Assembly: GCA_019912395.1 (NCBI GenBank) | Contig: JAIOIH010000084.1 | Span: forward strand, 1-32,752 | Length of the DNA: 32,752 nucleotides | DNA from: Flavobacteriales bacterium | GTDB lineage: Bacteria > Bacteroidota > Bacteroidia > Flavobacteriales_F > PHOS-HE28 | Reading direction: 5' to 3' | Shown: in pieces, positions 6,575-13,755 of the stretch | Numbering within the stretch: the stretch's first letter is position 1 | Layout of the letters: each line of letters begins with the position of its first letter | Notes under the pieces: model-generated | What the model was told of the DNA's origin: nothing | The model's input: only the letters and a program-made list of their open reading frames with translations | The model's database searches: none | Program-made: the position numbers and the translations under genes

Positions 6575-8596
6575 ATGAACAACTCCACCAAGCAGCGGCC
6601 CGTATTTTTCCGGTCCGAGAAGAAGGTGGCCGTGTCGATCTATTGCATGCTGGTTGCAGCTACGTTGATCCAGGCCCAGGAGCGGGACATTCCCTTGTTG
6701 GACGGATGGGCGTTCCGCCAAGCAGGCACGGAGCAATGGCATTCCGCGGAAGTGCCGGGTGTGGTGCATACGGACCTCTTGCGACACAGCCTGATCCCGG
6801 ACCCGTATGTCAACTTCAATGCGGACAGTGTACAGTGGATCGAGAGCGAGGACTGGGAATACACCCGTACGATCAACGCGGACAGCGCATTGCTACAGAA
6901 CGAACACGTCGACCTCGTCTTCAAAGGGCTGGACACCTTCGCAGAGGTCTACCTGAACGATGAACTGCTTGGCAACGCGGACAATATGTTCCGCTCGTGG
7001 GAGTGGCCGATCAGGGAGAAGCTGCGGCGCGGTGCCAATGCGTTGAAGGTGGCCTTCCGAAGCCCGGAAGCGGTAGGGGGAAAGTTGCGAGAGGCATACG
7101 GGCTGCAGTTACCGCATGACAGTGACCCCAGTGGCGAAGGACCGTACATCCGAAAAGCAGCTTACCAGTTCGGCTGGGACTTTGCGCCCCGGTTGGTGAG
7201 TTCAGGCATCTGGCAACCGGTGGAATTGCGTTGTTGGAGCGGAGCGCGCATCACTTCCTTTCAGCTGGATCAGCAGTTTGATACCGATAGCATTCGTGCG
7301 ACCATCCATGCCCGCGTTCGTGGTGATGCCCGTTCGTCAATTCAGTATTTCATGGACGACCGGCTGATCGGCGAACGAAATGTTGAACTCTCTTCCTCGG
7401 ACACGGTCGACGTTCCATTTCATTTTGCAGTGGACAAGAAGAGCCTGTGGTGGCCTGCAGGATCCGGTAAGCAAGTGCTGCATAGCGTCCGCGTGGAAGT
7501 GCGCAACGCCAAAGGCAAGTTGCTCGACGAAATCCAACGTAGCATCGGTTTCCGCAGTGTGGAACTACGCCAAGAGAAAGACAGCATTGGCCGCTCCTTC
7601 ACCTTCGTGATCAATGGTGTGCCCACCTTCATGAAAGGCTGCAACATCGTGCCGCCGGACATGTTCCCATCGCGCGCCGGGGATTCCGCTTGGGTCGTGT
7701 TGGTGGCCGATGCACAACGTGCGCACATGAACATGATCCGCGTCTGGGCCGGTGGCATCTACCCTCCCGATGCGTTCTTCGAAGCGTGCGACACCGCAGG
7801 CATCCTCGTGTGGCAGGACCTGATGTTCGCAAACCTCGTCCCTGCGGAAGGCGGTTTTCTGAACAACATCAAAGCGGAGGTGAAGGAGCAGGTCGCGAGG
7901 CTTTCGAAGCACCCAAGTGTCGCGGTGATCTGCGGCAACAACGAGCTGGATATCGCGTGGAGCAATTGGGGCTGGCAAGCGAAGTACGACCTGCACGGCG
8001 CTGATTCCGCGCGGGTGATAGACAGCAATCGCACGCTGTGGAAGGATGTGTTCAGAGTCCTTGCAGCCGATGCCGGTGTGGCATACACGTGGACCAGTCC
8101 GCTCAGCAACTGGGGCAACGCCGCCGGTCTCCAAAGCGGCGACCTGCATTATTGGGGTGTGTGGCACGGAGATGAACCCATCGCGGCTTTGGCGGACAAC
8201 GTGGGCCGCTTCGTGAGCGAGTACGGCTTCCAGAGTTGGCCGGACAGCGCGCTACTCGCGAAGTACATCGATCCCCAGCAGCTTCATCCGGGAAGTGCCG
8301 CAGTGCGATACCGCCAACGCAGCTACAAAACGGATGCACCGATCTGGAAGGCGATCGAACAGGAATTAGGCGACGAGCCGAAGACCTTAGGCCGCTTTAT
8401 CGAAGACAGCCAAACGGTTCAGGCGAAGGTGTACCAATTGGCGATCGAGGCACACATGACCGCCCAGCCAAATTGCATGGGCACGCTTCTTTGGCAGTTG
8501 AACAATTGCTGGCCGGGACCGAGCTGGAGCCTGATCGACCATGAGGGCAATTGGAAGCCGGGGATGTACGAAGTGCAGCGGTTGTATGGGCGCTGA
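6575..8596 (+). CDS. Glycoside hydrolase family 2 beta-mannosidase, short form
   Basis: A 673-aa exported enzyme predicted to release terminal beta-linked mannose from oligosaccharides. A signal peptide (about 1-36, ending TLIQAQE) precedes the GH2 jelly-roll domain (PGVVHTDLL, SEDWEYTRT), the Ig-like middle domain and the TIM barrel. The acid/base E457 is seen in CGNNELDIAW and the nucleophile E549 in SEYGFQSWP, about 90 residues apart as in characterised family members. The protein stops just after the WQLNNCWPGPSW block and so lacks the C-terminal beta-sandwich domains of typical 800-890-aa beta-mannosidases. The start at 6575 gives the only sensible signal peptide. No other carbohydrate-use gene is nearby. 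The stop lies one base from the end of a convergent gene. Confidence 0.9.
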   Translation: MNNSTKQRPVFFRSEKKVAVSIYCMLVAATLIQAQERDIPLLDGWAFRQAGTEQWHSAEVPGVVHTDLLRHSLIPDPYVNFNADSVQWIESEDWEYTRTINADSALLQNEHVDLVFKGLDTFAEVYLNDELLGNADNMFRSWEWPIREKLRRGANALKVAFRSPEAVGGKLREAYGLQLPHDSDPSGEGPYIRKAAYQFGWDFAPRLVSSGIWQPVELRCWSGARITSFQLDQQFDTDSIRATIHARVRGDARSSIQYFMDDRLIGERNVELSSSDTVDVPFHFAVDKKSLWWPAGSGKQVLHSVRVEVRNAKGKLLDEIQRSIGFRSVELRQEKDSIGRSFTFVINGVPTFMKGCNIVPPDMFPSRAGDSAWVVLVADAQRAHMNMIRVWAGGIYPPDAFFEACDTAGILVWQDLMFANLVPAEGGFLNNIKAEVKEQVARLSKHPSVAVICGNNELDIAWSNWGWQAKYDLHGADSARVIDSNRTLWKDVFRVLAADAGVAYTWTSPLSNWGNAAGLQSGDLHYWGVWHGDEPIAALADNVGRFVSEYGFQSWPDSALLAKYIDPQQLHPGSAAVRYRQRSYKTDAPIWKAIEQELGDEPKTLGRFIEDSQTVQAKVYQLAIEAHMTAQPNCMGTLLWQLNNCWPGPSWSLIDHEGNWKPGMYEVQRLYGR

Positions 8597-8597
8597 T

Positions 8598-8756
8598 TCA
8601 AGGCTTCAGCCCCACGATCTTCCCGTCGATCGTCACCCACACCTTGGTGCCGTGGATCTTGGCTTGGCGGCGGGCTTCCTTGGCGGCCTCTTTCAAGGCC
8701 TTGGTCACCGCCTTCACAAAGGCGTCCTGTTCCTTCTTGATCAGCGCTTTGGTCAT
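8598..8756 (-). CDS. 52-aa lysine-rich protein, putative partner/antitoxin of the zeta-like kinase
   Basis: A small protein whose ATG (8756-8754) overlaps the TGA of the upstream zeta-like kinase by four bases (ATGA), so it should be translated with it. Residues 1-35 are a strongly basic amphipathic helix (MTKALIKKEQDAFVKAVTKA and on); residues about 36-52 look like a beta hairpin (KVWVTIDGKIVGLKP). The pattern helix, small beta hairpin with a DGK turn, and terminal Pro resembles the small proteins often found beside COG4185-type kinases, but no named family could be assigned. An antitoxin role is inference from size, charge, position and overlap. The gene runs convergent to the mannosidase, with stops one base apart. 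Confidence 0.7.
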   Translation of the reverse strand: MTKALIKKEQDAFVKAVTKALKEAAKEARRQAKIHGTKVWVTIDGKIVGLKP

Positions 8757-9283
8757 GGGTGCTTCTCTAATAGGACGGGTGTGGACCCGGAGTTGTCATA
8801 GACCGCCGAAACATGCGCGAGTGAACGGTAATGTTCAACAAAGTTAGGCCATCCGCGCTCAAACCGGCGCCTGACATCTTCCGCCGGAACATGGTGACCA
8901 CCTTGCTTTACTCGGTGGGCCACACGTTTCATGGCAAGCTCCGGACTGCTCAGTTTGAGAAACACGATCTCAACCCAATAACCAGCTTTCTTCAAGTTCC
9001 GAACCCTTTCCAAGTAGGTCTTTCCGCTCAAGGTAGATTCCAAAGCAAAGGATGTCCGCTCCTTGGTCAAGCGATCCAACTCAGAAAGCAGTACGCGCCC
9101 AGCAGCACGAGCGGCCAATTCAGGATGCAACGGCGACAATCCGGACGCGATCAGATCCGCGTTCACGAACCGCAGGATACCCTTGTCCTTCGTAAGGAAT
9201 TTGCGCGCAAACGTGGTTTTCCCCGCACCATTTGGCCCGGCGATTATGATGCACTTCGGCTGCAACATTTTGCTACGAGCCAT
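8753..9283 (-). CDS. Zeta-toxin-like P-loop kinase (COG4185 type)
   Basis: A 176-aa cytoplasmic P-loop protein. The Walker A motif GPNGAGKT is at residues 16-23; FVNADLIASGLSP holds the Asp expected to contact the phosphate acceptor, and FALESTLSGKTY and RVKQGGHHVPAEDVRRRF (conserved basic residues of the family) follow. Zeta toxins phosphorylate UDP-N-acetylglucosamine and block cell-wall synthesis; COG4185 members are shorter relatives whose substrates are mostly unknown. The ATG at 9283 overlaps the dxs stop in TGATG, and the gene's own stop overlaps the start of the 52-aa gene in ATGA. The placement as a fully overlapping passenger of dxs is unusual. Family assignment is firm; toxicity is inference. 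Confidence 0.88.
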   Translation of the reverse strand: MARSKMLQPKCIIIAGPNGAGKTTFARKFLTKDKGILRFVNADLIASGLSPLHPELAARAAGRVLLSELDRLTKERTSFALESTLSGKTYLERVRNLKKAGYWVEIVFLKLSSPELAMKRVAHRVKQGGHHVPAEDVRRRFERGWPNFVEHYRSLAHVSAVYDNSGSTPVLLEKHP

Positions 9284-11223
9284 CAAGCACTCGCCCGATT
9301 CCCTTTGCTCACCGCGGGCAACATCTCCTTCACCGCAGCAACCAGCGCGACATCGTCAAAGCCGCATTCGGTGTAAAGCTCCTTCTGCGTGCCGTGCTCT
9401 ATGAAATGGTCCGGGATACCAAGACGCTTTACTTGGGCCTGATATCCATGGTCCGCCATGAACTCCAGTACGGCACTGCCCATACCGCCCATGATGCTGC
9501 CGTCCTCGATGGTGATCACATGCTTGAACTTGCCGAAGACCTCGTGCAAGAGCATCTCGTCGATCGGCTTCGCGAAGCGTATGTCGTAGTGCGCCACGCT
9601 GTAGCCCTCGGCCTGTAGCGCGTCGATGCCCTTGGCGGCGATGTTGCCGATGTGCCCGATGCTCAATACGGCGATGTCGTTACCGGAGCGCAGTTTGCGG
9701 CCTGTGCCGATGGTGATCTCGCGGAAGGGCGTTTTCCATTCCGTCATCACGCCTTCGCCACGCGGGTAGCGGATGCTGAACGGGCCGTTGTCGCGGAGCT
9801 GCGCGGTGTACATCAGGTTGCGCAGTTCCTCTTCGTTCATCGGTGCGCTCACGATCATGTTCGGGATGCAGCGGAAATAGGCGATGTCGAAGGCGCCGTG
9901 GTGCGTGGGGCCATCGGCACCCGCTAATCCCCCGCGATCGAGGCAGAGCACCACGTGCAGGTTCTGCAGGGCCACATCGTGCACTACTTGATCATAGGCG
10001 CGCTGCATGAACGAGCTGTAAATGTTGCAGAACGGGATCAGCCCCTGCGTGGCCATGCCGGCGCTGAAGGTGACGGCGTGCTGCTCGGCGATGCCCACGT
10101 CGAACGCGCGGTCCGGCATCGCCTTCATCATGATGTTCAGGGAACAGCCACTGGGCATGGCGGGCGTTACGCCCACGATCTTCGGGTTCTTTTCCGCCAG
10201 CTCCACGATCGTGTGGCCGAAGACGTCCTGGTATTTCGGCGGCTGTGGGCTCTTGGGCAGCACCTTGATGATCTCGCCGGTTTCCTTATTGAACAAGCCG
10301 GGTGAGTGCCACACGGTGGGGCTGCCATCCTCGGCGGGTTTGTAGCCCTTGCCCTTCATCGTTACGGCATGCAGGATCTTGGGGCCGGGGATGTCCTTCA
10401 GGTCGCGGAGCACCTTCACCAAGCGTTCCACATCGTGACCGTCCACCGGGCCGAAGTAGCGGAACTGGAGGCTTTCAAAGAGGTTGCTTTGCTTGAGCAG
10501 AGCGGCCTTCACGGCGTTTTCCACCTTTTGGGCAATGGCCTGCGCATTGGGTCCGAATTTGCTGACCTTTCCGAGCAGCTTCCACACCTCGTCCTTCACC
10601 TTGTTATAGCTCTGGCTGGTGGTGATGTCGGTGAGGTATTCCTTGAGCGCGCCCACGTTGGGGTCGATGCTCATGCAATTGTCGTTCAGCACCACGAGCA
10701 GGTCGCTGTTCGCGGTACCGCCGTGGTTGAGCGCCTCGAAGGCCATGCCGGCGGTCATCGCACCATCACCGATCACAGCGACGGTGTGACGGTCCAACTC
10801 GCCTTTCAGCTTGCTGGCCACGGCCATGCCGAGCGCGCCGCCGATGGAAGTGCTGCTGTGGCCCACGCCAAACGTATCGTACTCGCTTTCGCTGCGTTTG
10901 GGGAAGCCGCTCAAGCCTTTGTACAACCGGTTGGTGTGGAAATTCTCGCGCCTTCCGGTAAGGATCTTGTGCCCGTATGCTTGGTGACCGACATCCCACA
11001 CTAGCTGGTCATAAGGCGTGTTGAACACGTAATGCAACGCCACCGTAAGCTCCACTACGCCCAGACTGGCGCCGAAGTGGCCGCCCTTCACGCTCACCAC
11101 GTCGATGATGAAATCCCGCAGCTCCTGGCACACTTGATCAAGCTGTGCCTCGGGGATCTCACGCAGGTCCGAAGGGACGATGATCCGCTCGAGCAGCGGG
11201 TAGGGGCTGGTGGTCTGGCTCAC
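9283..11223 (-). CDS. dxs: 1-deoxy-D-xylulose-5-phosphate synthase
   Basis: A 646-aa thiamine-diphosphate enzyme that condenses pyruvate and glyceraldehyde 3-phosphate to DXP, the first step of the MEP isoprenoid pathway and also a source for thiamine and pyridoxal phosphate. The length is normal. The TPP/Mg motif GDGAMTAG is at about 152-159; GHSSTSIGGALGMA, the FGPVDGHD block, the pyrimidine-binding region (DVGIAEQHAVTFSAG) and the C-terminal transketolase domain (GSIMGGMGSAVLEF) are all present. The start is a GTG at 11223, 22 nt after a perfect -7 box; frames further upstream lack family similarity. It is the first gene of an overlapping trio with the zeta-like kinase and the 52-aa gene. 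Confidence 0.97.
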   Translation of the reverse strand: MSQTTSPYPLLERIIVPSDLREIPEAQLDQVCQELRDFIIDVVSVKGGHFGASLGVVELTVALHYVFNTPYDQLVWDVGHQAYGHKILTGRRENFHTNRLYKGLSGFPKRSESEYDTFGVGHSSTSIGGALGMAVASKLKGELDRHTVAVIGDGAMTAGMAFEALNHGGTANSDLLVVLNDNCMSIDPNVGALKEYLTDITTSQSYNKVKDEVWKLLGKVSKFGPNAQAIAQKVENAVKAALLKQSNLFESLQFRYFGPVDGHDVERLVKVLRDLKDIPGPKILHAVTMKGKGYKPAEDGSPTVWHSPGLFNKETGEIIKVLPKSPQPPKYQDVFGHTIVELAEKNPKIVGVTPAMPSGCSLNIMMKAMPDRAFDVGIAEQHAVTFSAGMATQGLIPFCNIYSSFMQRAYDQVVHDVALQNLHVVLCLDRGGLAGADGPTHHGAFDIAYFRCIPNMIVSAPMNEEELRNLMYTAQLRDNGPFSIRYPRGEGVMTEWKTPFREITIGTGRKLRSGNDIAVLSIGHIGNIAAKGIDALQAEGYSVAHYDIRFAKPIDEMLLHEVFGKFKHVITIEDGSIMGGMGSAVLEFMADHGYQAQVKRLGIPDHFIEHGTQKELYTECGFDDVALVAAVKEMLPAVSKGNRASA

Positions 11224-11245
11224 GATAGGGCAGTTTGAAGACGAG

Positions 11246-11253
11246 CAAAGGTA
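11246..11253 (-). promoter_or_regulatory. -7 element of the dxs promoter
   Basis: On the minus strand this reads TACCTTTG, an exact TAnnTTTG match, 22 nt before the GTG start of dxs. The -33 position has only TTAA at N20 spacing, a poor TTTG. Expected transcription start about 11240. Confidence 0.6.
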
Positions 11254-11316
11254 GAATGTGCAGCGCGGAGGAGTTAACGGACCTGGAAAGCAACAATTAT
11301 GTACATTCCTGACCGG

Positions 11317-11326
11317 GGGTCGACCC
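11317..11326. repeat. 10-bp perfect palindrome between dxs and the haem lipoprotein gene
   Basis: GGGTCGACCC lies in the 120-bp divergent space, directly before a TAACTTGG box (11332-11339) that could serve the lipoprotein gene. It could be an operator half-site pair, but a single short GC palindrome is weak evidence in GC-rich DNA. Confidence 0.3.
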
Positions 11327-11343
11327 GACCGTAACTTGGCTGC

Positions 11344-11841
11344 ATGGAAGACCGATACAAAAGCTTCATGGCCGTTGTCATCATCGGACTGTTCTCTAGC
11401 TGTGCCACCTCGCCCGAAGTGGATGAGCTCAATGAAAAAATGGAAACCTTGCAGCAGCAGGTGGCGGACAGCTACAAGCCGGGGTTCGGTGAGTTCATGT
11501 CCATTGTGCAAGTCCATCATGAAAAGCTGTGGTTCGCCGGCACGAACGCCAATTGGCCGCTGGCCGATTTCGAGGTGCATGAGATCGAGGAGATCTTCGA
11601 GGACCTCAAGCAATTCCATGCGGAACGCAAGGAATCCGAATTGCTGGGGATGATGGATCCCGCACTGGACAGTATGGATGCAGCCATCGGGCAGCAGGAT
11701 ACAGCCATGTTCCGGGCCAGCTACCTATTGCTCACGAACACGTGCAATAGCTGCCATATCGCCACTGAACACGGCTTTGTCGTGATCAAGACCCCCGATA
11801 CGCCTCCGTTCAGCGGTCAAGTGTTCCTGCCTGAAAATTGA
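11344..11841 (+). CDS. Single-haem c-type lipoprotein, hypothetical
   Basis: A 165-aa protein with a lipoprotein signal (GLFSSC, lipidated Cys20), a short heptad-like helix (EVDELNEKMETLQQQV), and a helical body. Near the C-terminus is a haem c attachment motif CNSCH (residues 134-138), in NTCNSCHIATEHGFV, followed by a Pro-rich stretch that could supply an axial ligand. It is probably a periplasmic or outer-membrane electron carrier or sensor, of a kind with the helical cytochrome-c-like lipoproteins found in Bacteroidota; no partner enzyme is adjacent. A TAACTTGG box ends 4 nt before the ATG. It diverges from dxs and converges with thiL across 48 bp. Confidence 0.8.
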   Translation: MEDRYKSFMAVVIIGLFSSCATSPEVDELNEKMETLQQQVADSYKPGFGEFMSIVQVHHEKLWFAGTNANWPLADFEVHEIEEIFEDLKQFHAERKESELLGMMDPALDSMDAAIGQQDTAMFRASYLLLTNTCNSCHIATEHGFVVIKTPDTPPFSGQVFLPEN

Positions 11842-11889
11842 GGCCTGAGGTGCTTCTCAGTCGGGGCCAACAGACCCGGCCGAGTTTGG

Positions 11890-12933
11890 CTATTTTCTCA
11901 ACAGCGCATCCCAACCTTGGGCCTTCAACTCGTGCTGGCCGCCTTGGCGGTCCACCAGTTGGTAACCACTCGCTTGGTCCATCATATGGCCCACCACGGT
12001 GAAGTGCGGTGATCCCTTCACCTTGTCGAAATCGCTTTGGGCAATGGTGAAGAGCAGTTCGTAATCCTCGCCGCCATTGAGCGCACAGGTGGAGGGGTCC
12101 AGGTTGAAATCCCGGGCAGTGCGATAGGTCACGGGATCGATGGGGATCTTCTCATCGTAGATCCTCACGCCCAGTTCGGAGCGGCGTGCAATGTGCATCG
12201 CCTCGCTGGCCAGACCATCGCTGACGTCGATCATCGCGGTGGGCTTCAGTTTCATCTCTTGGAACATGGCGATGATGTCCTTGCGCGCTTCCGGTTTCAG
12301 TTGCCGCTCCAGGATATAGTCGAAGCCCACGAGGTCCGGTTGCACATTGGGATCCTGCTTGAAAACGGCCTTCTCGCGTTCCAGCACTTGTAATCCCATG
12401 TATGCGCCGCCAAGGTCGCCGCTCACCACCAGCAGATCGTTCTCCTTCGCGCCGTGGCGATATACAATGTCCTCCTTTCGCACCGCACCGATGGCGGTAA
12501 CGGAGATCACCAAGCCACTGGTGGAGGAAGTGGTGTCACCACCGACGAGGTCCACGCCATACGCACTGCAAGCAGCCAGCATTCCTGCATACAGCTCGTC
12601 CACGGCTTCCAACGCAAAGCGGTTGCTGATGGCGATGGCCACGGTGACCTGCTTTGGCACCGCGTTCATGGCATACACATCGCTGAAGTTGACGATCATC
12701 GCCTTGTAGCCAAGGTGCTTCAACGGCACATAGCTCAGGTCGAAGTGGACGCCTTCCACCAGCATGTCGGTGGTGACCACCTGCATCATGCCCTGCGGAT
12801 CGATCACGGCAGCATCATCACCGATGCCCTGCAGCGAGCTTGGGTTGACAAGTTCAACCGCAGCGGTGATCCGATCGATCAAACCGAACTCGCCGAGGTT
12901 GGAGAGTTCCGTGCGTTGTTGGGTGTCTGCCAT
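11890..12933 (-). CDS. thiL: Thiamine-monophosphate kinase
   Basis: A 347-aa cytoplasmic enzyme that phosphorylates thiamine monophosphate to thiamine diphosphate with ATP. It belongs to the PurM/ThiL fold: the ATP/Mg motif GIGDDAAV is at 36-43, then DMLVEGVHFDL, GGDTTSSTSG, the glycine-rich VVSGDLGGAYMGL, IDVSDGLASE and GGEDYELLFT. The start at 12933 (MADTQQRTEL) gives the family-typical N-terminus; the longer frame upstream to 13107 overlaps the toxin gene and has no similarity. A near-perfect -7 box (CACCTTTG, 12941-12948) ends 7 nt before the ATG. Its product is the cofactor of Dxs, encoded nearby in a separate unit. Confidence 0.95.
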   Translation of the reverse strand: MADTQQRTELSNLGEFGLIDRITAAVELVNPSSLQGIGDDAAVIDPQGMMQVVTTDMLVEGVHFDLSYVPLKHLGYKAMIVNFSDVYAMNAVPKQVTVAIAISNRFALEAVDELYAGMLAACSAYGVDLVGGDTTSSTSGLVISVTAIGAVRKEDIVYRHGAKENDLLVVSGDLGGAYMGLQVLEREKAVFKQDPNVQPDLVGFDYILERQLKPEARKDIIAMFQEMKLKPTAMIDVSDGLASEAMHIARRSELGVRIYDEKIPIDPVTYRTARDFNLDPSTCALNGGEDYELLFTIAQSDFDKVKGSPHFTVVGHMMDQASGYQLVDRQGGQHELKAQGWDALLRK

Positions 12934-12940
12934 GGGGTTG

Positions 12941-12948
12941 CAAAGGTG
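12941..12948 (-). promoter_or_regulatory. Possible -7 element of thiL
   Basis: Minus-strand CACCTTTG differs from TAnnTTTG only at the first base and ends 7 nt before the thiL ATG. No -33 TTTG is present at 19-21 nt. Part of the series of boxes lying very close to start codons. Confidence 0.4.
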
Positions 12949-13048
12949 GGGGTTCAGTTGTTCGGCATGATCCTGTTGTCTCCAGATCACGCAAGTCAAC
13001 GGTAATTGCAGGAAATTTTCATCGTCAGGGTTGCTCGTGGAAACAATG

Positions 13049-13414
13049 CTATCCCAAAGGCAACCTACGAACGCGCGCCACATGCCTGCCCATGGAATTG
13101 AGCGCACCTTCGAGTAATTCCGCCTCGAATTGGGCGAGAACCCGAATTATTGGCTGTAGAATGATCTCCGGTGCTGTATCCTGCTCACGAACTATTACCA
13201 CACTTGGTCCGGCACCGTTCGAATTGTACAGCAATGTGTTGAAGTCCAAGTCGTGGGTCAATAGCACTCTGCCCTCGGTGAAGGCCCACTCCATGATCAC
13301 CGCATCAAGTGCGCGCACATTACCAACCTGTGACCAATGATCTGCTTCATGCCCTGCGTTCCTAAGACCTTGAATGAGAGCCGGGGACAAACACATGTCC
13401 ACAATGAGCTTCAT
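13049..13414 (-). CDS. DUF5615-family PIN-like toxin
   Basis: A 121-aa PIN-like nuclease domain protein of the DUF5615 (Mut7-C-related) family, expected to be the toxin of a type II toxin-antitoxin pair with DUF433. Acidic residues that should form the metal site are seen: D6 in LIVDMCLSP, and the Asp pair in LLTHDLDFNTLL. Family members more often have DMNLSP or DENLSP, so the Asn is replaced by Cys here. The ATG at 13414 overlaps the antitoxin stop by four bases (ATGA). RNA cleavage is predicted for the family, not shown here. Confidence 0.9.
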   Translation of the reverse strand: MKLIVDMCLSPALIQGLRNAGHEADHWSQVGNVRALDAVIMEWAFTEGRVLLTHDLDFNTLLYNSNGAGPSVVIVREQDTAPEIILQPIIRVLAQFEAELLEGALNSMGRHVARVRRLPLG

Positions 13415-13641
13415 GCGCGTTCGAAGGGCACGTTCCGATCATTGGCCAGCAAAGTGGCATAGTTCAACGCCGCTGTGATGTCTGCATCTTCCAGATAGGG
13501 ATGAAGCGACAGGATCTCTTCCCGGGTCCTTCCTGCTGCCAAGAGGCCGGTAATGGTTGCCACCGTAATGCGAAGCCCACGGATACAGGGGCGTCCTCCC
13601 ATTTTACCCGGTTCGATCGTGATGCGCTCTGTGATATTCAT
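13411..13641 (-). CDS. DUF433-family antitoxin
   Basis: A 76-aa DUF433 protein (winged-helix-like, VapB45 type). The family pattern is complete: ITIEPGKMGGRPCIRGLRITVATI, then ILSLHPYLEDADITAALNYA. It is the likely antitoxin and autorepressor of the downstream DUF5615 gene, with antitoxin first and an ATGA overlap. A perfect -7 box (TATCTTTG) ends 7 nt before the ATG, so the mRNA may be leaderless. Confidence 0.9.
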   Translation of the reverse strand: MNITERITIEPGKMGGRPCIRGLRITVATITGLLAAGRTREEILSLHPYLEDADITAALNYATLLANDRNVPFERA

Positions 13642-13648
13642 GCTTCAC

Positions 13649-13656
13649 CAAAGATA
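13649..13656 (-). promoter_or_regulatory. -7 element of the DUF433/DUF5615 operon
   Basis: Minus-strand TATCTTTG is an exact TAnnTTTG match, 7 nt before the antitoxin ATG (13641). A TTG sits 17 nt upstream, slightly too close for the usual -33 spacing. Confidence 0.6.
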
Positions 13657-13699
13657 ATGAAAAGAGATCCCGGCAACGGATCATAGCACGCCAAATACA

Positions 13700-13730
13700 A
13701 GAAGGTCCCCACAAAACGTGGAGACCTTCT
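13700..13730 (-). terminator. Hairpin terminator after the M13 peptidase gene
   Basis: Arms 13700-13712 and 13718-13730 pair over 13 bp with one G-T wobble and a 5-nt loop. On the minus strand the hairpin comes 25 nt after the peptidase stop (13756) and is followed by the T-rich tract TGTATTTGG. It also insulates the toxin-antitoxin promoter from read-through. Confidence 0.6.
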
Positions 13731-13755
13731 TCCTCGCCAGAGAAGTACTTCGAAT

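Noticed and set aside
11845-11860. CTGAG / CTCAG hairpin between the haem lipoprotein and thiL
   Set aside because: Only 5 bp with no T run; the 48-bp convergent gap has no convincing terminator.
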